The notes below the pieces were generated by a model. That model worked only from the letters and a program-made list of their open reading frames with translations, did no database searches and was not told the DNA's origin. Both the position numbers and the translations under genes were made by a program. From positions 1,426,001 through 1,490,000 of the forward strand of contig NC_044004.1 in NCBI RefSeq assembly GCF_900496995.4: a DNA stretch of 64,000 nt, written 5' to 3'. Below, piece after piece: positions 46,701-61,700 of this stretch (position 1 is the first letter of the stretch; the number at the start of each line of letters is the position of its first letter). This DNA is from Aquila chrysaetos chrysaetos. Lineage: Eukaryota; Chordata; Aves; Accipitriformes; Accipitridae.

Positions 46701-49700
46701 ATTAGGTTCTTGAGAGATACTGTGAACTTTGTCTGCTTTATCATGTGGTGGTACTCAAAAAGGCACATGACTCTGTTAATGGGGTAATAAAGTAGTAAAC
46801 TCAACAATAACTTAATTTGTTAAAAATCAAACATCTGCAGAGTGGGTGATAAAGATGGTTTAACAGTTGCTGTCCCCAGGGGATATTTATGAGTTCAGGA
46901 CTTGTTAACAGCAAACACTTTAAGATACCTGCAAGGTCAGGTTCTGATAATGACCCATTAAGTGACCCTTCTGATGCAATTAACACCAAATGACAGGGAC
47001 AACATTTAGCTGGTAGAAGGTGGCATGTTAAGTATATTGCAGGATACAGGACCTCAGACAGTTTATAAATGTTAAGGGGAAAAATGTAATTCTTGAGGGG
47101 TTTGTTCTGGAGCTATTTACACCAAAAGGACACCTGTCATTCAACTTTCTTCTACCAATCTGAAACAACTGGCAATATAAACCAGCAACCTGGTAGTGAG
47201 TTTTGTTTGAACATTCAGTGTATATTAGCAATGTAGAGAGTGAGCAGATTCGCTGCTGGGTCATCAGCTATGGCCTTAGTCCCAGTATGCATCTGTCCCG
47301 TGTCCATCCTGATCTCGAGGATGCCAATGCCTCACGGCGTCCTGCCATCAAACATTGGCAAAGATTTGCTAGTTAATGCCTTTCCACTGGGGTGATAACA
47401 CAGGAGCTCTCTTTTGGTCAAGGAAGATTACACTAACTGCTAAACATCACTGCGGTTACCATCACCAGGCTTTTAAAAAGCATTTCTAATCCAGTGCGCA
47501 CCATTCACAAGGTGCCCACCAAAACCAAGCCAAGCAACCCTTCCCACATCAGGGCATGCTGCTAGCCTGCTTTGGCACACCCACAAGTGATTTTGCAGGC
47601 ACATCTTCCCAGGCAGCCCGTGCCTGCAGCCAATGCAAGATAACAGATTACCTCAACCCCCGTCTACTCCACGTTTACTGCAGGCTACAAACACGCACCT
47701 GATGAATTATAACGGAGCAGCTGATGTGTGGGAACTTGTTACCCTGCTGTACGTTGTCTGTGTGTCTGAACATTCAGACTCTTCGCCCTTTGCTAATGAT
47801 GCTTGCTGAAAGCTGTCTTCATCTTGAGAAGGTTTGGGGGAAGTGGGGAAGGAAAACAAGATCCAGAGTCTTAACTCCTCCAATATCTCAGCTCCTCACT
47901 AATAAGCTATCGAGACGGAGTTGATCCTATCAGTTTGTGCTGTGAAAGCCAAGCTTCTGTTCTCCAATATTTAGCTACCTTGTTTTGCATAGAGCATGAT
48001 CTAGCCTAAGGCTCCTGCAGAAGTCCACAAGGATTTTGTCCGAGTCAGGAAAGCAGGTTACCTTGCTCCACGCTTTTTAACAAATGCAACTTTCAAGAAT
48101 TGCCATCAATAAGCTGTGATAACTAGTCCCTGTGATGCAGAGGGGCAACTCCTGGAAGTGATTTATTCTCCTGCTTAAGCTGTTGTGATCCATGAGAGCC
48201 CTTGCTGAGAAAATCATATGAACAGCATCCTTCAAGCCTCCCTCAAGTACAGTTTAGAACCAAGACATCACTGCTTATACCACCCCTGACATCTTAATTT
48301 GGAAGCTGCACCCTCTTTAATTACTACCCTGTTGGGGACCTTATAATCACCCAAGTAAAAACTCAACCAATTTAAAATGATCCCCAGTACAGCCCCCAGG
48401 TGTGATTTCCAGGAGTGCTTCAACTCAGGCCAGTTCAAATTACAATGGCTAACCTCCTAATTAAGAAGAGTTATGCCTTGATTTAAAAAGGAGAGGGGAC
48501 TAATTAACACATGTAGTGTAATGTCTTAATTGGGATTCAGATTCTAAAATTTGTGTGGTTCAGAATAAATGACTCATAATTAGTCGAAAGGTCCACTTTT
48601 CTTCTGTACCTAGCATCTTTGCTCTCGACACCAATCTCAGAAGAATATTAAATATTGCATGCTGCATTTTGTTAGCTGTCAAATGCAATCAAAACCCCTC
48701 TTTTCACCCATTAGCCCCCCATCGGAAGTGAAAGATTAGATGTTTCCAGAGGGTTTAACTGCAGTGTATTATAGCAGATTAAAAATAAATAATATTAATA
48801 TCCATTTGTTGAAGAGTGAATTAGTTTACAACACTGTCCTGTGTGCTCTGCCAAGGGGTTCAATCAGGGAGGTGGAAGTCTGGACTTTTAGATCCCCTTG
48901 ACAGCCCAACTTTGCCATTGGCATCTTCTGAAGCAGACTGCTATAATCACAACAGCAAATATCGTCTTACCCTACCAGTAATTCTGCAGAAGTACTTGAA
49001 GCTATTCTCATATGAGAACAGTAGATTTACAGACTGTCATCATGCACACAGGACAGGACTGGCCAGGCTCTGGTGAACTAAACCTTGGCGCTCAGATTAG
49101 ACAATATGGGATTGAAAAGTTTGCACCAAGAGAAGGTCTCACATTGGAAATCTGCAGGAAGACAGTAATATGTATGTTTTATTGTTCCCAATTTTAGAAG
49201 CCAAATTTTTAGCACCAGTGGTCTGCCTCACTAGTGTAAGTGATCCACGTTTATACATGAACCTTTGGATGGCAAAGAACGTGCATTTTTGCAATACTGC
49301 CCTCCTCCTCTCTCTTTTTTCTTCTTCTTTTTTTTAAAGATTTGTTTCTTTACTCCCCTTCGAAGCCCCCTAATGCCTATTCTTTCTGCAATTTGCCGTC
49401 ACAAAATTTGCCTAGCAGGTATTAAAAAGGCAATAACACACTGGGGAGCTTCTGGCTTACTGATCCTAGGTAGCGCTTACTGTTAACAGATATACCTAAA
49501 CCAGCTAGACCTTACGGATATCATTTCAATATGCATGAGTGTGCATGTACGTAGGTATATACACAGACACACGCATACTTGTACAGACAGTACATCTGCT
49601 CCGCAGAGACAGTGTGTTGTAGATCTTGTAAATACACCTTCATTCAACTTTCATCACATTGTTCATTAGTGGTTTAAATTTTGCATAATTTGGCAGCTGC

Positions 49701-52700
49701 CTCTGGCATTTTTCAAGAGGTACTGTAATTTATTCCATATGGAAGTCAGTTGCTGTACTAAAAAGGAGTTATCAGGTTCAGTGAACCAGAGCTGTATTTG
49801 TCTAGAAGGAGGTGTCAGATGCTAAACTAAATATGACAGGAGTTAACCAAAGTCTCCCAGCTGACAGATTCTGTGGGGTTTCTGTAGTGTTTGGTATAAA
49901 CAGGTTCAAAGCTAATACATACATCGCAAGACGCCGAGGATGCCGGCGGGGTAAGAAAAGCGCTGGAGGCTGAAGCCTTGGGTATACCGAGGCATCCCAG
50001 GCTCCTCAGAGCCCAGGATTCAAAACACCCCTCTGATGTGCAAACAAACCTTGGGGTGGTTGTCTGACCCCAGATCCCAGTTCTGCTGAGAACCTCCCAG
50101 AGCCAGCACCATATCACGTCTCTGCTTCAGAGAGCCTGTCAGGTCTTTCTGCTATCTGCAGAGGGTGTTTCTGAGCTTTTCTCACTCATTTGGGGTCATT
50201 TGGGGAATGCTGAGCTCTTCTACCAATGAGTAGCTCTATCTGCTGTCCTCTCCAGCCAGGCCACCGCTGTCCTTGCCAAGCACCATCTCCTGCTTTTGGC
50301 TGTAGCCCCAGTGCCCCCTCCAGAGGACACAGCAGAAGCAAACAGAGTGAGGTTGGGGGATTTTTGTGCTTGATTGACATAATTAAAGGAGCAGTTTCAA
50401 TGTTTACTCTGGAAACAGCCACAGCAGTTTAAGGTGTCACTGCTGGCAGCTGTTTAGTTTAAACAAACTTCAGCGGGGGTTTAGCTGGACGGAGAGACTT
50501 TGCACATCAGAGGAGGAAGAGCACCTGTAGGAAACATTCTGCACACACTGTCAGAAGGAGAATATCTCTAGCAAAAGGTCATGAACACGAGGTCCAGGAG
50601 GGCCTCCTACCTCACACACATTTCTGCAGTGAAAAACTTGGTTTAAGCTGCAGAAAACTCCTTTCCAGCATCACAGAATCATGGCCTGAGCACTGGCTAT
50701 CCATCAAGGGAATCCATTTTTCATGGTTAGACCAACTTAGCTAAGCCAGAGTAGTTCTGTAATGTTGATCCAGCCTGGGAGCATCCTAATTTTATGAGCT
50801 TTACAGGAAAACAGCCCTGACAACTGCTGCATGAGGATGCTGACATGTGTGGCAGCTCTGCCACAAGATCAGGATGATGTGGAGATGAAGAAAGAGTAGA
50901 AACGCTCCTCTTACATGGACACAACTATTCTGCTTCCCACTTCTCTCTCAGCTCTTGCCCATTGCCAACAGTTCCAGCTTTCTCTCTCCTCCATAAACAC
51001 TGCACAGTCAGCTCTCGGGCCTCCTCTTGTCTAGCCTGACATACATGAGCTCCTGGAGCCCATCCTCAGACCTTCTGCTGAGCTTCAGACCCTCGGAGGT
51101 TGCTTGTACTATGAGGCAGAGAAGAGGCTTTAGGATAAAGAGATAAGAAGAGCTTACATTCTTCAATCTCCACTGCCAGCTATTAGCTGAAAGTGTCCGC
51201 AGCAGACATTGCTGGTGGACTGAGCTTGTCCGCTACTTGTCCAGGCCACATGAACTGGATTTAGGCTCTCCCACCACAGAGCTCAGCCTACAGGGGAGCC
51301 TGAGGTTGCACTTACACACAGACCTGGATGGTCTATGCATAGACCAGCTGTGTGATGGGCTTCAAGTCTGCAAGGAGTCGGAAGCTGGACAAAAACTACT
51401 GGAGAAGTCTTGGATGATGGCTGGGAGAAACCTGCACCATTTCCCAAATTTCGTCATAACTACCAGACAAAAGGATTCACAGAAGCATCTGAATAAAGAG
51501 AAATGTCTGAGGGACTAGAAGTCCAACTTAATGCAGTGGATGTAGTTGTCCCCACACATCCGTGACATGGAGGTACCAATGAAGTTTCCACTGTCTGCTC
51601 TAAAGTCAGCTACATCCCATAGATGAGTCGTCTTCGTCTCATAGACAATGTGAAACCAATATTTTTCCGTATTAAAGTTGCCAACGCGGATATTATTTAT
51701 AAAACTTAAATGAGAATACATCTGCACAAAATAACTGACACCGTGTTCCCCGCATGGCATATGTAGTCTCAAAATAAACATTGATTCTATATGTTAGCTG
51801 CTTCAACAGAGCGTCCAAGCAGCAGGAAATGCATGAAACATGGGGAAAGAATGGCGCGCTGCGGAGCTCAGCAGTGGGAGGTAACATTGAATTACTTGGA
51901 GAGCAGAGAAGGCGGCCCTGGGAGTTAAAATACACAGCAGGCAAAGAGACGAGAGAAGCCAAGAGAGCTGAAAAAAATGGCACAAGAGACGAGAGAGGCA
52001 GCTGGGGGAGTTAAAACATGCAGATGGAGAGATGGCTGAGAGAGAGGAAAGACCTGGATCCAAGTGGAAAGACGACGACCAGAAACTGGCCAGTTAAAAT
52101 AAACTTTTGGAATACCGAGACGAAAACGAGGGAGCAAGTTTTCCATGAACCTGAAAACCGCTGCTGGGAGCACGTAGCTTGCTCCCGGGGTGGTGCAACT
52201 CCCACCCAACTGCAGCAGTCACCCACTTCCACCCGGACTTAAACACAAGGCAGGAGAATCGCTCTCCTCCTTCGCCACAACCCCAAATGCAAATGACTTA
52301 GTAAAGGATCCAGATTGTGACTTCTGATTCCAGATCTCCAGCCTCCAAATAATAAGCCGTCACTCTCGTCTTTCTCATTTATAGACACTGTAAGGATTTC
52401 TATAAATAAATTGATAATGCATGCCTTGATATGAGTCCCATTAAAAACACCCTAGTCTAGCTAAAATTCTACTAAATTAAAAAAATTAAACTTTTCAGCG
52501 AATGCTCCAAGTGTTTTTCCAAAATGAGGTTTCACCTCTGACTGTGTCCTTCGGTAACCACTTTAAAAGATCTCTGAGTTGACACCTGGACTGCAAATCC
52601 CTCAGCTATGGAAAGGAATGGTCTCCATGTCAGGTGGATGCTTCCATGTCCTAGAGTGATACCACCACCTCTAGCTGCATGGCCAAACCGCACCCCACTC

Positions 52701-55700
52701 CTATCCCTGCTGTTTCTCACTCACAGGCTTCCAGGAATCCAAAGATATTTGATGGAAAAGTGAAACAGTAGGCACAAAGCTCTAAGGAGAATTTAGGCAA
52801 GCAAAAGCAGTGCCCAGATATTTTTATATCTACAGAGTTTCATTTGGGGGTGGTGGGAAGGAAAGTATTCTCTCACAAACCTGAATTAAGTCTTTCTATT
52901 AGTTAAAATGACTTTTTGAAGACAATCTCCTGTATGTCCACATTTGCTTGACAGATAAAATTAGTTTCAGTAAGTCTTGCACGGAGCACAGGCGCATTTA
53001 GTAAAACTCTTATCAATACAAGAAGTTATGATGCCCCCAAGTACGAAGCAAATTTTACTATTAGTTTTATTTAAGCTTGTGGATGCTTAGCAAGACCTAT
53101 GATGGTCCTCAGTGTTTCCTACTGGACACAATCATTGACAGACCAGTTTTCTACAAACCTTGAATTTTTGCACATAAAGATTTTTGTCTGTTCCTGTTGA
53201 TAACCAGAATAGCAAAGATCCTCTGAAATACAGCAACAAAATAGTTTGTCCTCTGGGGTAATCTTTCTTGGATGAGCTAATCACCAAGATAGGGTTAGAC
53301 TGGAACCAGTGCCCGTGTTAAGCCAGCGGTAACACACGCAGCAACTTCAGTGCAAAGCCTCAGTGTGACAGAAAGGCGAAAAGAAAGAGCTCTGTAGTAA
53401 GAACATCACAAATCGGTGGCATTTCTGAAGTGTCTGGCATGTGGACAGATGAAAACAGAAGTCCTCTCAACTGACAACAGCAAAGCAGCTTTGATGAGAT
53501 TATAAAGGCTAGAATCACGCGTCTGAATATGAAGCAGGGAAGCTGCCAAGACGCTGGGGTACAAAGATAAGTGACAGTCCCTGTTCTTCTTACACATGAT
53601 TTTGAGCAAGCCCTGAGTAAGGTACTCCAGAGTAAGACACGGTCGCTCCTGAGCACCTCCCCAGCAGACCCTGTGGGTAGATCATGGACTGGGGGACTGT
53701 GTGGGTGACACGGGGTCTTGGAGCAGGAAAGAGGCTGCAGAGCTTTTGTCAAGGAGGAGCATGAAGTGACAATCAAACCCTTTGCACAAAATTAAGGGGA
53801 CTGGAATCTACCCCTTGTCCTTGTGTGTCCCCAGCAGCCATCTCCAAACAATGGCTTGCAGCAAGTGTTAGCAAGACTGTGCCCTGCCACAGGGAACCAC
53901 CACAGTCCTTTTGAAAAAGAAAGGAAAACAGTATATTTTGGCTGAAGAGGGCTGAAAGAACTTACTTTAGAGTTCCCAAAACAGAGTTTGTTCCCCTGTT
54001 TCTCCCCACGCTCAGGCCATGGGAGGAACCAATCTTGGTGAGAGCCTCTAGGTGCTAGAGGGGTACCAGCCTATATCTATATTTTTAAGTTTAGATGTTA
54101 AAAATCAGTCTCCAAATTTACAGAAGCAGCCCTGACCCTTCTGTTAAGGAGAGAAAATTGCCCAGGGGTGTTTCTACAAGAGTAAACAAGGCTAGCCAAA
54201 GCTATGGGTCAATCCCTAATCGTACTAATTACTATTTACTTTGTCAGTGGAGTGCTTTAGAGCAGCCATTATCAACAGATTTGTTTAAAGAGTGCTTCCA
54301 GCTTGGCTGTCTCAACAAAGGTAGCAAGCCCTTTAGCACCCCCATCTTTCAATGCACTAATCAGTCGCCAGAGGTTGGCAAGGTGATCCCCACCCCACGG
54401 ATCATTCACACCAAATGAGCTGCTGATGGGTGTCCTACGAGCCATAGGCACCCAACAGCTCCAAAGAGGCTCACAGCATCTAGGGGCAGAAGAAAAAGCG
54501 GAGGTGTTGGAAAGCAAGGTGGGAGAATGGCCAATGGACAGGGCAGTTTGGGTTTCTTTTGCTATTAAGAACTCTGCGAGGAGATAATTGGACATGAAAT
54601 AATAACCCTGCCCTTTCCTGCCAACTCTCCTAGCACTGAGGCTCCACAGAGACATCTGCCAGGAGAGATTCTGGCTTAAACAGTAATGGAAAGCAAATCT
54701 CTGCAGGGTATGTGAACCACATAATCTTCTGGGGAAGTCCAAGCCACAGGATGTTTTTGAAAGAAAGTACAAGTGAGTTCAAACAGGGCATAAGCAAGTC
54801 CAACAGTGGCCAAGGTGGTCTGGATGCAGCGTGTGGTCAACAAGTCCCTATACTCACTATCGCTGGCCCAGATCTTTAGTCTGACCCCAGGTGGCAGCTC
54901 TAATGTTTGCTAAGTGGAGGACTGAAAACTTATGGACACTTTTCCACTGAATTCAGAGAGTTTTGGCTCACACTGACCCTACAGTATAGGGTTATTCAAA
55001 CCGCTGGGGTCTCAGAAAGATAATTTAAAATAACCATATCAATATAACACTTTAACAGCCTACAACAATGGTCAAAAATGATGAAACATGAAAATTTTAA
55101 TAAGAAAAAAAGTCTTTGATGGACCAATGCTAAGAAATACCAATGAATAACACCTACTGAGGATCTTTTCTCCCTTCCCCTTGAAAAGCCCCACTTTTGT
55201 ATTACCCAACACTTACTTTTCCAGTATGGACATAATAATTGGAGGTAGAACCAGTATAGGCATTGGCAGGACCACTCTAGTCAGAGCCGTTTCTAGCAGT
55301 GCCTGAAAAGGAAAAACAAACAAAGCCAAGACATGTAAAACAAATCTCAGGATGTACCTGCACTGAGCAATCAACACGTGGGCACAGAAATGGTTTGGCT
55401 GGCCTTTCTTCTGTTGCATATGTGAATGAATGTATCAACACACGCTTTCAACTTTGCTATCAGCTATTTGTATACAACCTATTTTTACTCTGTTGCTCCA
55501 AACGATGGGCTGCAGCCCATGCTTGGTCACAATGGAATAAACAGAGACACCTGATAGCTTCCCTGATTTCACTTTATGTGACCAAAAGCACTCCAACATC
55601 TCATCATATTCTTACGCAAACATGTAAGGAAGAGAGGCAAAACAGCTGCCTGGAAGATGTTGTAAGGTGAAATATCTGAGTATGGGCTAAGCAGCAGCTT

Positions 55701-58700
55701 CAACACTTCCTCTCTCAACTGAGTTTCAACTTCAATTACGTGCTGGGGGAATGCAGCACCTTATTGCCTGCTCCAAGACTTGTTTCTGCTCTTTAATCAC
55801 TGGTGGTTTACTGCAAAGCATCGTAACACACTGGGCTCTCCTCTCCCAGGAAGACGCCCAACTGTGAAGCTACGGTTGTCCCTCCGCTGGTGCTTTCTCT
55901 CTGGCAAGATTCACCAGGAAGCAGCAAACAGAACAGCTTGGCAGCATGATATATATAAATTACCCCGAGATGAGACCTAGAGAAGATCATGGGTGCTCTA
56001 GCAAGGTGTTTAAGTACCACTGTGCCTTCATTTACCTCTTCCAACCACCTTTGCCAGCACCTACCTGGGATGCTCCAAGCACTGCGACCATGCGTGGGGC
56101 TTCAGCAGACCTAGGCAGAGGATACTGTAGATTTTGGATGGAAATGCTGAAACTTATACATACGGCCAGCCTTGGGAGCACTCAATCCTTCCAAACTGGG
56201 AGAAGGTCTCAGAGAGGCGCAGATGTGTTACACTAAGGATCTGCCAAATTTTCCATGACAAAACCCAGTACTAAGCTATTCAGGAAGAAGCACTGGGATT
56301 AGATGGCAGCTGAGCAGTTCTCAGAAGTCCCAAATTTGATGTTTAAACTCCACCTAAATCACATTTACAGTACCTTCACTTTTAATATTTATTTTCTATG
56401 TTGTCTGTCTTCCCCTCGACCATTAGGATGGAGAGGGGAAGCTGGGTCCTGAAGCCAGTTAATGTAAGTGAGGAAAACTGGCTCAAATAAGTATCTCCGA
56501 GCCCTTCAACAGATTGTTTTAATCTCCGTGTTAAACAGCAATATGGAGAGATATTAGAGATCTCCCATTTCTTGCCGAGGACTGTAAATCTGTACATTAA
56601 TTGCTGTCTATGAAGTGCCTTAAGAGCCTTGGACAGAAGGAGCGAGAGAAATGCCAAGCATTATATTATTAACTCCTCTGCCTGGGCGTGTGCTTTGGTA
56701 CATGCTTTACATTTCAGATTAAAGCCCACTTGGAAACAACATGCCTCAGACAATCAGATGATGCTCGGAAGACAAAACTATGTAAGAAGGGAAGAAAAGG
56801 GAATAATTGCAGGCAGATGGCAGAGAGTAGGTTACAGGGGAAAACAAATCAGGTGTTAGGATGAGGATAAAAACATCTGGCTACCCTCACAAAGCTTTGA
56901 TTGGCAATTGTTAATGCAGCTTTGACACGGGAAGGGTTAAAAAGCCACTCAGCTTGAAAATTAAGTCTTCCTAATTTAGAAAAAGGTGTAAGTTATCTTT
57001 GCTTCCTATTCAACATGAACTGCTTACAAGTTTCCACAAAGAAATCCTAAGGCTGTGAAAGCATCAGGGTAGTACAGGATCTTCCTGATGTCAGTCTGTG
57101 CCCTTCCAAACCATCAAGGTCAGTCACCAAATTTGCCTGCATGACAAGAGCCTGTGTCCACCAGCACAATCAGTTTTGTGGCTACTCAACTGCACATGTG
57201 GGTACAGCGCAGGCATTAAGTTTTGCCGCTTCACTCTTCCTGCATGATAGGTAAAGCTCATCTATTTCTAGCTCTTTCAAGTCATCAATTCCTACGGCTG
57301 TGGGATTTGTTGAGCCTGAAGGCCAGTTGTGTACAAGCTCACCCAAGCGCTTGCCAGGAACATCACAGGTACATACGTGTTTTGCAGCAATTCTGGAAGA
57401 CCCGACAATGTTTCCGTTATTGTCCAAAACATCAATTCCTTCTTCCAGCTCTGTGTGCCTCATCAGGACAACATTGCAGATATTGGCACTAGCTGAGGAT
57501 GAGAAAAGCACGATGATTAGCAACGCAGCCCTGGTCAGTACCAAATGGCAGGCTTCTGTTCGCCATGACAGCCCTTCAGCTTTGCTTGCATCAATCTGCC
57601 AAGAAGTTTCTGCAAGTCAAGGAGCCACTCTTATACCAAGACAAAGATGTGATTCTTAAGAGGAGATAATAACCAAGATAATTTTCTTTTACTTGCAAAG
57701 GGATCTGCTGCCACAATCAGAAATGTATTGATGCAAAGAAATACCAGCATTTCCAGATATTGGTGTTCACACATGCTCCCACCCTCCATAGTGATCTTTC
57801 ACCCGACATCTCGACCTACTAAGTCAAAACAGGTCCTTGCACTCGGCTGCCAGTTGGTCTTGGCCAATCAGGCACTGCTGATTGACAGCTGCCTCTTCTG
57901 ACCACTCCAGAGCTGGTCTTAACTCCCTTTACTAAGCCAGCAGACAAACTCTTCTTAAATAACAGATTTTAGCAGATATGATGGAAAGACACTGCAAGGG
58001 ATTTCACTGAGCTATGAAGGACAGCTTAGATCTGAGCTCTTAAGAAGACAGAATTTTTATTCCTTTAAATCAAATAAGACAAGGTTGGGTTGCTTCCATC
58101 AACATGTATCCCATTAGTGAGGGTCCTGCTGACTATTTGCCCGTTTCACATGTTTTAGGGGATAAATGGCTCTGTGGGCTTATTTTCTAGAGTTAGAGAC
58201 CCGTTTCTTCACTTTAACAGTATTTTTCTGAACTATGACACAAACCAGCAGCGCTTTGGACAGCTCTGGTTCCCAAACGACATTTCCCAGATCTCAGCCC
58301 TGCATTCACGGCAGAGGTGGGAGCAGGTCTGGGACCCTTTCTGACAACTCCCCCCTTGCCCAGCCTGTGGTTTTTGTAACCTTCTTGAGATGACCCCAAA
58401 TTCTGCTCCTCAAGTAACATGTTAAGAGCTGGGATTGAGAAACATCCTTCCCAGGTGCAGCTCCTCTCTGGGGCCCAGGCACTTCTTAAATTTTTCCAAG
58501 GAAAAGCTGCTAATTCCTAAAAAAGTTTTGGTTTTGATAAACTGGCATTTTCCAGCAACCCCCCCACACATTTTGTTGCAAACTTTCCAACCAGAACTAA
58601 CACAAACCCACTGTTGCTGCAAGTACCACTGCTTCCAAAAATGTGTTTCTGTACTGCCTGATGGGTTAATATTTGCTAATTAATCTCAATTCATGTCATA

Positions 58701-61700
58701 TAACAAATGTCTAATTTTTTGAGGGTGGTGGGTGGGTGAGCCCTATACGAATGCAGCTTTCTGCAATCAAGGATGATTTGTGGTGACAAATGCTCCTTAC
58801 ACTCGAGAATAAGAGGAACATACACACACGCACACTCTGTCTCTCTCTTTAATATTCGAACTACTGGACCACTCTTCCCATCTATCAAAATATCTGTGTT
58901 ACCAACCCTTCAGCTCCTTAATCGAAGATAAAAAAGAAAACAGGCATTTCATTTAAAGCAAGTTTAGCCCCCCTTTTTTTTCTAACACTCACATGCCCTG
59001 TCCTTCTAGCTATCAGTCAAGACTGAACACATAAAAACACGCCAGCAGAGATGCTCTGGCCAGGCCAGGATGCACCAGCACAAGGCTCTTGCGAGACTCA
59101 TGATGGGGTGTCCAGACCTGAAGCTCCCACCACAGCTAGATGCTTCTCCAAGTCTCTGGATCCTATTAGGGCTTCATTGATTGACTAGGTCCCAAATTCA
59201 AAACCTGATTCTAGCCTGTTTGTCTGAGACAAGCAACTGTCTTAGCTGCTCCTGTTCTGCTTTCTGAGAAAGCAGAAAATGCTGTTAATTATGGGTAAAC
59301 TTGGATTTCATGGATGTCTCAAATACAGAGGGGAATGAGAAATAAATAAATATATGTGTAGACAACTTGATTTTCAGAATTTGGAAAGAAATTGTGATAA
59401 TATAGCCTGGAAACTAATTCTGTGAAAACACTTAGTGACACATTGGAAACTGAGTTCAGATACAAAAGCAATCCATTACCCTACTTCTGTATGTGTGTAA
59501 ATATATCCTTTCTAAACCAGGGTGCTCTCCACACACTAAATACATCCTTGTGCACCACCTAAACACATTTAACAATTTTAACCCAACCCACAAAAAACCA
59601 AGAAGCCCAAGGAGAAGAAATCCTTCCTCTTCCTCACCTCCCTTCTCTCCAATGGGTATCTTTCTACCAGCTTTAACTTCCTTCAGAACAGGTTTGGGAT
59701 GCAACCTTTGGGATTTTCTGTGGATTTTTTAGCCACGTGCAACTCCAGTATAAAGCATGCCATCACCAGTGACACCCCTTACCTTCGTGACAGCTATCCA
59801 CACCCAGTGCTTGGGAAGAAGCGGGTAAACTGGGTTCCTTGCAATAACCCTGGGTGTTGGTATCCTTCACTACCTACATCTCCAAGAAAGGGTCAAGCCC
59901 CTTCATGCTCAAATCTGGGAATCACGGCTCTCAGGAACACAGCGCTGACACACTCCTTCCCTTCTCTGTACTGAAAACCTTCATGGAGTACAACTTCACC
60001 ACCCAGATCATGCTCCAGAGTGGCCAACAGCAAGCACGAACCCCTTTTACACCAAGCCAGCCACTGGCTATGCAGAGCCTTGGCCATTTCCATGAGCTGT
60101 TCCACCTGGGCTGGTTTCCTGGATCCGTCCCCTGGGGCTGGGGAGGATTTGTTGGACAACTTGTGATTTTCAGCTACTACAAATTACCTTTGGCGGAGGG
60201 TGAGGGCGCAGCCTGACCTCCCGGCTCCCTGCTCCAGTGCCACCACTGGCCGCGACATGGGGATCGGAGCAATCGGAGCCTGCACTAGTCACCTGGGTGC
60301 TTTCCTAACTGCCCGCATTCTGTGTTATCACAAGTGAGGTCTGCGGGCACCCTGCAGATACATCCCCATGCCCCGCACTCATCTCAGGGTCTCACGGTGA
60401 AAGTGGAATTTCAAGGAGGAACCACTTCTGTTAAATATGCCCTAAAAGCAGCATTTCTGCAGATATGGTTTAGTTTATCGGGCAAAGACAACTGTTACAT
60501 GACCCAGAGAAGACAGACACAACATGTAGAGCATCTCTGAGGGCAGTAAGACCCAGAGACTGGCTTTCCCAGTGCGTACCCCAGCTTCTCAAAGCTTTGC
60601 AAGAGTCTTTATGAACATCTCTGCTAGGAGTCTGGTCACCTTCCACCCAAGCAATAGCTGCACTTCCCCGAGTCTCCATCTCTCATGACCCCTTGGGATT
60701 AGAGACCATAAAGCTTTGATGCATACCTCCAGTTTTCCAGCTGCTATCAACCAGCACATCTCAGCCGAGGTTGCTGGGAGAGGGAGGCAAGGAAAGGCCA
60801 GGAGAAAACTGCTTACTGGTAGTGGAGCAAGAGCTTTACACCAGTGTCTGGCTTTTCACATACAAAAAGTGAAATTCTGCCCTTTTGCTGGGGGCTGGTG
60901 GTTCAAAAGCAGTGGGAAGACACATCTTAATTAAACAGTTTGTCCAGGTCTGCAAACCAGTAACTTGCAGCTTTCAGAACCACAAAACGGCAATTAGTGG
61001 GAGGATTCCTGATGTCCTGGCACATAACGAAGCATGACAGTACACAAATAAAATAAGAACTAGAGAATTAATTACGGGCTAAACAAATTAATTATGGGTC
61101 CTCAATCAATGCCGACACAAGCGTAACCTCTTTCTCCTTACACCTTGGTATGAAAATAGAGCAAGCTGGCAGCAAAGACTTCCCACGTGCATCTCTGACT
61201 CAAACCCAGCCTTGGAGCTGCCTCCTGGGTCTTGCACTCACCTCTAGAGCCCTCCTGGTTATAAAAATCAAAAGAAAGCTGAAACCCACTAAAAATATAT
61301 TCCAGGAAAGTTCAAAGAAAACAATGATAATGTCCACAGATGCCCCCTGTACAAGCAAAGTGCTCAGAAACAAGATCGAGTGCAACCTAAAGACCACAAT
61401 CTCCATCACCCCCTGCTCTGCAGACAGGGCAAGTGGCTGTTTTTCTGGCAGAAAAGGGCAAAAAAAACCCTGGCAACTTGGGAACTGAAGGCTGGAGGGT
61501 CTGAGCAACCAGCTCTTTGTAAAAAAAGGAGCAGAAAGAGCAAAGAAACTGAGAGCAACACCTAGGTAAAGAGTCTCGGCATCCTCAAGTGAAGCTCTGA
61601 GGACATGGCCCTTGAACAGCAAAGGAAAAAGCTTAAAGGAATGTTTTGCACTAACACAGTTGAAAAGAGACCTGCCACAGTGAGCAAAACCCCTTTGTTT

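Larger units (their letters stand above)
46324..55216 (-). other. SFXN5: SFXN5 intron (8.9 kb)
   Basis: Contains AT-rich candidate regulatory blocks at 48260-48830 and 49635-49790, a small CA/TA-rich patch near 49540-49590, and an unassigned 88-codon open frame on the - strand at 51515-51781. No further exon was recognised. Confidence 0.8.
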
